NCBI GenBank assembly: GCA_964611345.1
Contig: CAZSYU010000009.1
Location: 1-64,000, forward strand
Length of the DNA: 64,000 nt
DNA from: JALZVT01 sp964611345
Lineage (GTDB): Bacteria > Pseudomonadota > Gammaproteobacteria > Pseudomonadales > Azotimanducaceae
Direction: 5' to 3'
Position numbers and translations under genes: made by a program. Under the pieces are notes generated by a model. That model was not told the origin of the DNA. It worked only from the letters and a program-made list of their open reading frames with translations, and did not search any database. This document shows positions 61,816 through 64,000 of this stretch, piece after piece (within the stretch, counting starts at the first letter, position 1; every line of letters begins with the position of its first letter).

Positions 61816-63183
61816 CTATGCGTTAGCCTGCGCAATCTGCGCATCAAGTTGTGCACGAATTTCTGCGTGTCGCTTGCTGGTTAGCGGGTAATTGATCATC
61901 GGTAAATAGGCAAAGAACAACCCAAGCGCTGTGCCAACACAATAGGTAATCAGCACGCCCTCAATCGCCTCGGGTGAGTTGCCAGCCTTGTCGATAAACC
62001 CAAAGCCTTCTTCCAGCACCCAAAAACACAAGCCAACAGCAATCGCCGCGCCAAGTTTATTAGTGGTAGTTAGCAGTGCGAAAAACAGTCCGGCTCGTTG
62101 CTCGCCAACTTCCAGTTCGTCTGCATCTGTAAGGTCCGCCATCATGGAGCGCAACAGGGCCGGCGCGGCACCATAGGCAGCGCCATAGAAAATCGTAAAC
62201 GCCCACAAGCCAATTACGCTGCCAGGCTGGGCAAACACAAAGTACAGAAAGCCCATCATCACCGCGCCATAAACCAGCGCAATGCGCATCGCACGGGCCT
62301 TACCCACTGCGTAAGCAAGCTTTAGCCACAAAGGCATAACACCAAAGGCCGTAAGAAAATAGAACAACAGTGCGAGACTGGCCTCGCCCGGCAACTCAAA
62401 TACGTAGCGAGCGAGAAAGATGTACAACGCTCCAGCCACACCTGTACCAAGGCCGGACAAGAGATCTGAAGCAAGCACACGCCACAACAGCGGATTATTC
62501 AGCAACACCTGCAGAGCTTCGCGCCAGTGCACCGGATTAGTCGCCTTTCTGGAGCTGTCGGGGACATTCCATAGCGTTGGTATTGCGGTGAGCGGAAACA
62601 GAATGAGGCAAAATATGCCCATACTGGCAACTTTGTCGCGCAACGTGACATCGTCGCCAAGCGCGTCGAGCGCCGCTGGCACCGCGAGCACGGCCGTCAT
62701 ACCACCAATGACAAATACCTCACGCCAACCGAACAAGCGGGAGCGATCGTCGTAGCTTTGCGATAGCTCAGCACCCCAACTCTGATGCGCGATGGTCATC
62801 ATGGTGTAACCGATGTAGAGCATTACCATCCAAAACCCAAGGTATACCGCCGATACAGCTTCTGGATCAGGTAGAAAGACCATGAAAACCGACAGCAACA
62901 ATATAGGTAAGGCCAGCGCTATCCAGTGCTTGCGACGACCCCAGCGCGTGTCGAACCGATCAATGGCGAGCCCCATAATGGGGTCGGTGACCACATCAAA
63001 AATGCGCACCATGGTGAACACAAATCCGACCGCAACCAAACTCAGTTCCAAACTCGAATACAGCGGCGGCAGGTAAACTGCAATGGGCATACCCATGGCG
63101 GCCATGGGCACGCCTAACGCGGAATAGGAGGCCAGCACCTTTTTACTGAGAGCGCCTGAGCCTTGATCGGAATCATCATTCAT
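61816..63183 (-). CDS. GPH-family sugar:cation symporter (MFS)
   Basis: 455 residues with twelve helices. 'VRIFDVVTDPIMGLAIDRFDTRWGRRKHW' in pieces 'DVVTDPIMGLAIDR' and 'TRWGRRKHWI' is the signature of glycoside-pentoside-hexuronide:cation symporters (MelB, XynB-like). 'ALLRSMMADLTDADELEVGEQRAG' in the second half also fits. Imports oligosaccharides or glycosides; linked to no hydrolase here, though secreted glycosidases lie in the same window. Confidence 0.9.
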   Translation of the reverse strand: MNDDSDQGSGALSKKVLASYSALGVPMAAMGMPIAVYLPPLYSSLELSLVAVGFVFTMVRIFDVVTDPIMGLAIDRFDTRWGRRKHWIALALPILLLSVFMVFLPDPEAVSAVYLGFWMVMLYIGYTMMTIAHQSWGAELSQSYDDRSRLFGWREVFVIGGMTAVLAVPAALDALGDDVTLRDKVASMGIFCLILFPLTAIPTLWNVPDSSRKATNPVHWREALQVLLNNPLLWRVLASDLLSGLGTGVAGALYIFLARYVFELPGEASLALLFYFLTAFGVMPLWLKLAYAVGKARAMRIALVYGAVMMGFLYFVFAQPGSVIGLWAFTIFYGAAYGAAPALLRSMMADLTDADELEVGEQRAGLFFALLTTTNKLGAAIAVGLCFWVLEEGFGFIDKAGNSPEAIEGVLITYCVGTALGLFFAYLPMINYPLTSKRHAEIRAQLDAQIAQANA

Positions 63184-63260
63184 CTACCTACCACGGTAGA
63201 CAAAGCCCCCTCCAAGAGCAATGACCACGATCAGATTAGCTAGCTACTGTTAGACGCGAG

Positions 63261-63680
63261 TCAGGCAGGCGGCGGCTCGATGCCTAATGACGCCATAAAC
63301 TCTGCTCCAGTCTGGCGCGGATGATCACCCACAAAGGCGTATCCGCCAGCCGCTTCGTCGATATAAATTTCACCAGTCAGCTTAAGCTTCGACTCATCGT
63401 CAAAGGCCCCAGCCCAAACAACGGTCATCCCGGTCTCCGGCATCCGATAGAACAGATTGGTACCACAGCGTTTACAGAAACAACGCTCCGCCCAGTCACT
63501 CGATTTGTACGCAGCCAGATTCTCTTCACCAGCGAGTTTGATTGACCCGACACCAACGCCAAAGCCAGGTCCTCCGGACCACTTGCGACACATACTGCAG
63601 TGACACGCATGAAAGTGATGCTCAACTTCCTCAGCGGTGAAGCTCACGGCGCCACAGAGACATTTTCCCGATTCGCTCAT
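63261..63680 (-). CDS. GFA (CENP-V/Gfa-type) zinc protein
   Basis: 139 residues with three Cys groups that bind zinc: 'CLCGAVSF', 'CHCSMCRKWSGG' and 'CFCKRCGTNLFYR'. Family named after glutathione-dependent formaldehyde-activating enzyme; most members are of unknown function and the Gfa activity itself is doubtful. The gene stands alone, 77 bp upstream of the GPH symporter gene on the same strand. Confidence 0.9.
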   Translation of the reverse strand: MSESGKCLCGAVSFTAEEVEHHFHACHCSMCRKWSGGPGFGVGVGSIKLAGEENLAAYKSSDWAERCFCKRCGTNLFYRMPETGMTVVWAGAFDDESKLKLTGEIYIDEAAGGYAFVGDHPRQTGAEFMASLGIEPPPA

Positions 63681-63825
63681 TGCAAGATGCTCTTATTGGA
63701 AGGTGACACCAAGTGTCTGACGTCACCTTGCTGCTGGCAAGTCAGGCGGTCTGACGAGCATAAGCGCTGTTGCCAACGGGGTGTCAGTAGTGTTCAGCCT
63801 GTGAACCAAACGTTGGGCTGGCGAC

Positions 63826-64000
63826 TCACATATCCAGCGCATGCTTCGGCGAGCCGGACTGTTGAGCACCCACCTGTGACAGCAAAGAAGCACCAATAAA
63901 TCCCGCAGTTGCCAGCTCGAGTGTCACCTCTGCGTTGCTGCGATTTTCCCAGAACCAGCCGTGCTGGCCTGCAAAAGGTGCGGTGTAGGTGCCCTGCTCA
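63826..64000 (-). CDS. 3' end of a hypothetical protein, runs off window
   Basis: The last 57 codons of a minus-strand gene that begins outside the window. The readable end has 'FAGQHGWFWENRSNAEVTLE' followed by 'LATAGFIGASLLSQ', a strand-turn-strand pattern that I have seen at the C-terminus of small anchored proteins of unknown function. The TGA is at 63826-63828. The 145 bp between here and the GFA gene contain an inverted repeat (AAGGTGAC/GTCACCTT around 63699-63728) but no T-tract. Confidence 0.6.
   Translation of the reverse strand, partial: EQGTYTAPFAGQHGWFWENRSNAEVTLELATAGFIGASLLSQVGAQQSGSPKHALDM

Overview
The window is a 64 kb piece of a draft genome (one 100-N scaffold gap at 22777-22876) from a heterotrophic, probably marine Gammaproteobacterium. 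This placement rests on the gene set: a TatD very like the E. coli type, a CYP153-type P450, a sodium-dependent NSS transporter, a SCP2-type thiolase with a DUF35 partner, a GhrA-like dehydrogenase, DUF6435, DUF547 and YeeE/YedE proteins. Genes are closely packed with many tail-to-tail overlaps. There is no plasmid or prophage module, rRNA operon, CRISPR array or intact transposon.

Layout. 1-2.7 kb: the end of a large secreted beta-propeller/cadherin-like protein. 2.7-8.5 kb: a decaying stretch with a GNAT pseudogene, an intact FAD oxidoreductase, about 550 bp with no gene, a headless ABC ATPase, two intact DUF3526 permeases and a membrane HEWGH protein whose stop lies inside a tRNA-Arg(CCG) gene; a 22-bp copy of that tRNA's anticodon arm sits exactly where the ATPase lost its 5' part. 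8.5-18.8 kb: small proteins, a sulfotransferase-tatD-octaheme cytochrome operon, a serine hydrolase/NTF2 pair, a B12-radical SAM protein and a secreted protein with one CXXCH motif behind a 5 x 16-bp tandem repeat. 18.9-20.5 kb: DUF35-thiolase operon. 20.7-28.1 kb: two divergent, paralogous, very large secreted DUF4091/GH123-like proteins. 28.1-32.5 kb: a rhodanese lipid-anchored or membrane protein, a small exported protein, a GT87/GT2 glycosyltransferase pair and a DedA-rhodanese fusion with an in-frame UGA at a conserved Cys position. 32.5-42.4 kb: lipid or xenobiotic metabolism genes (three SDRs, acyl-CoA synthetase, Eis-like acetyltransferase, EthD protein, metallo-beta-lactamase-fold hydrolase, P450). 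42.6-64 kb: a ComEA-like protein with a histone-H1-like tail, flavoproteins, rhomboid, CYP153, transporters (NSS, MATE, AEC, two MFS), an orphan ModA, YeeE/YedE pair, a hybrid histidine kinase with an eroded ATP site and various hydrolases.

How the genes work together: CYP153, the second P450, the SDRs, acyl-CoA synthetase and thiolase/DUF35 would fit uptake and beta-oxidation-like breakdown of alkyl or terpenoid/steroid-like compounds. The large secreted proteins suggest attack on or attachment to glycans and particles.

The best candidate for something undescribed is the DedA-rhodanese gene at 31526-32491. Its TGA falls on the second Cys of the usual C-[ST]-C-P motif, the frame continues with intact rhodanese sequence for 48 codons, and a small hairpin follows the TGA, so it may be a selenoprotein. 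The repeated 'SPGGG-HPS-YQNDP' domain of the GH123-like pair and the C-terminal domain shared by the proteins at 3-2675 and 17661-18800 also deserve attention.
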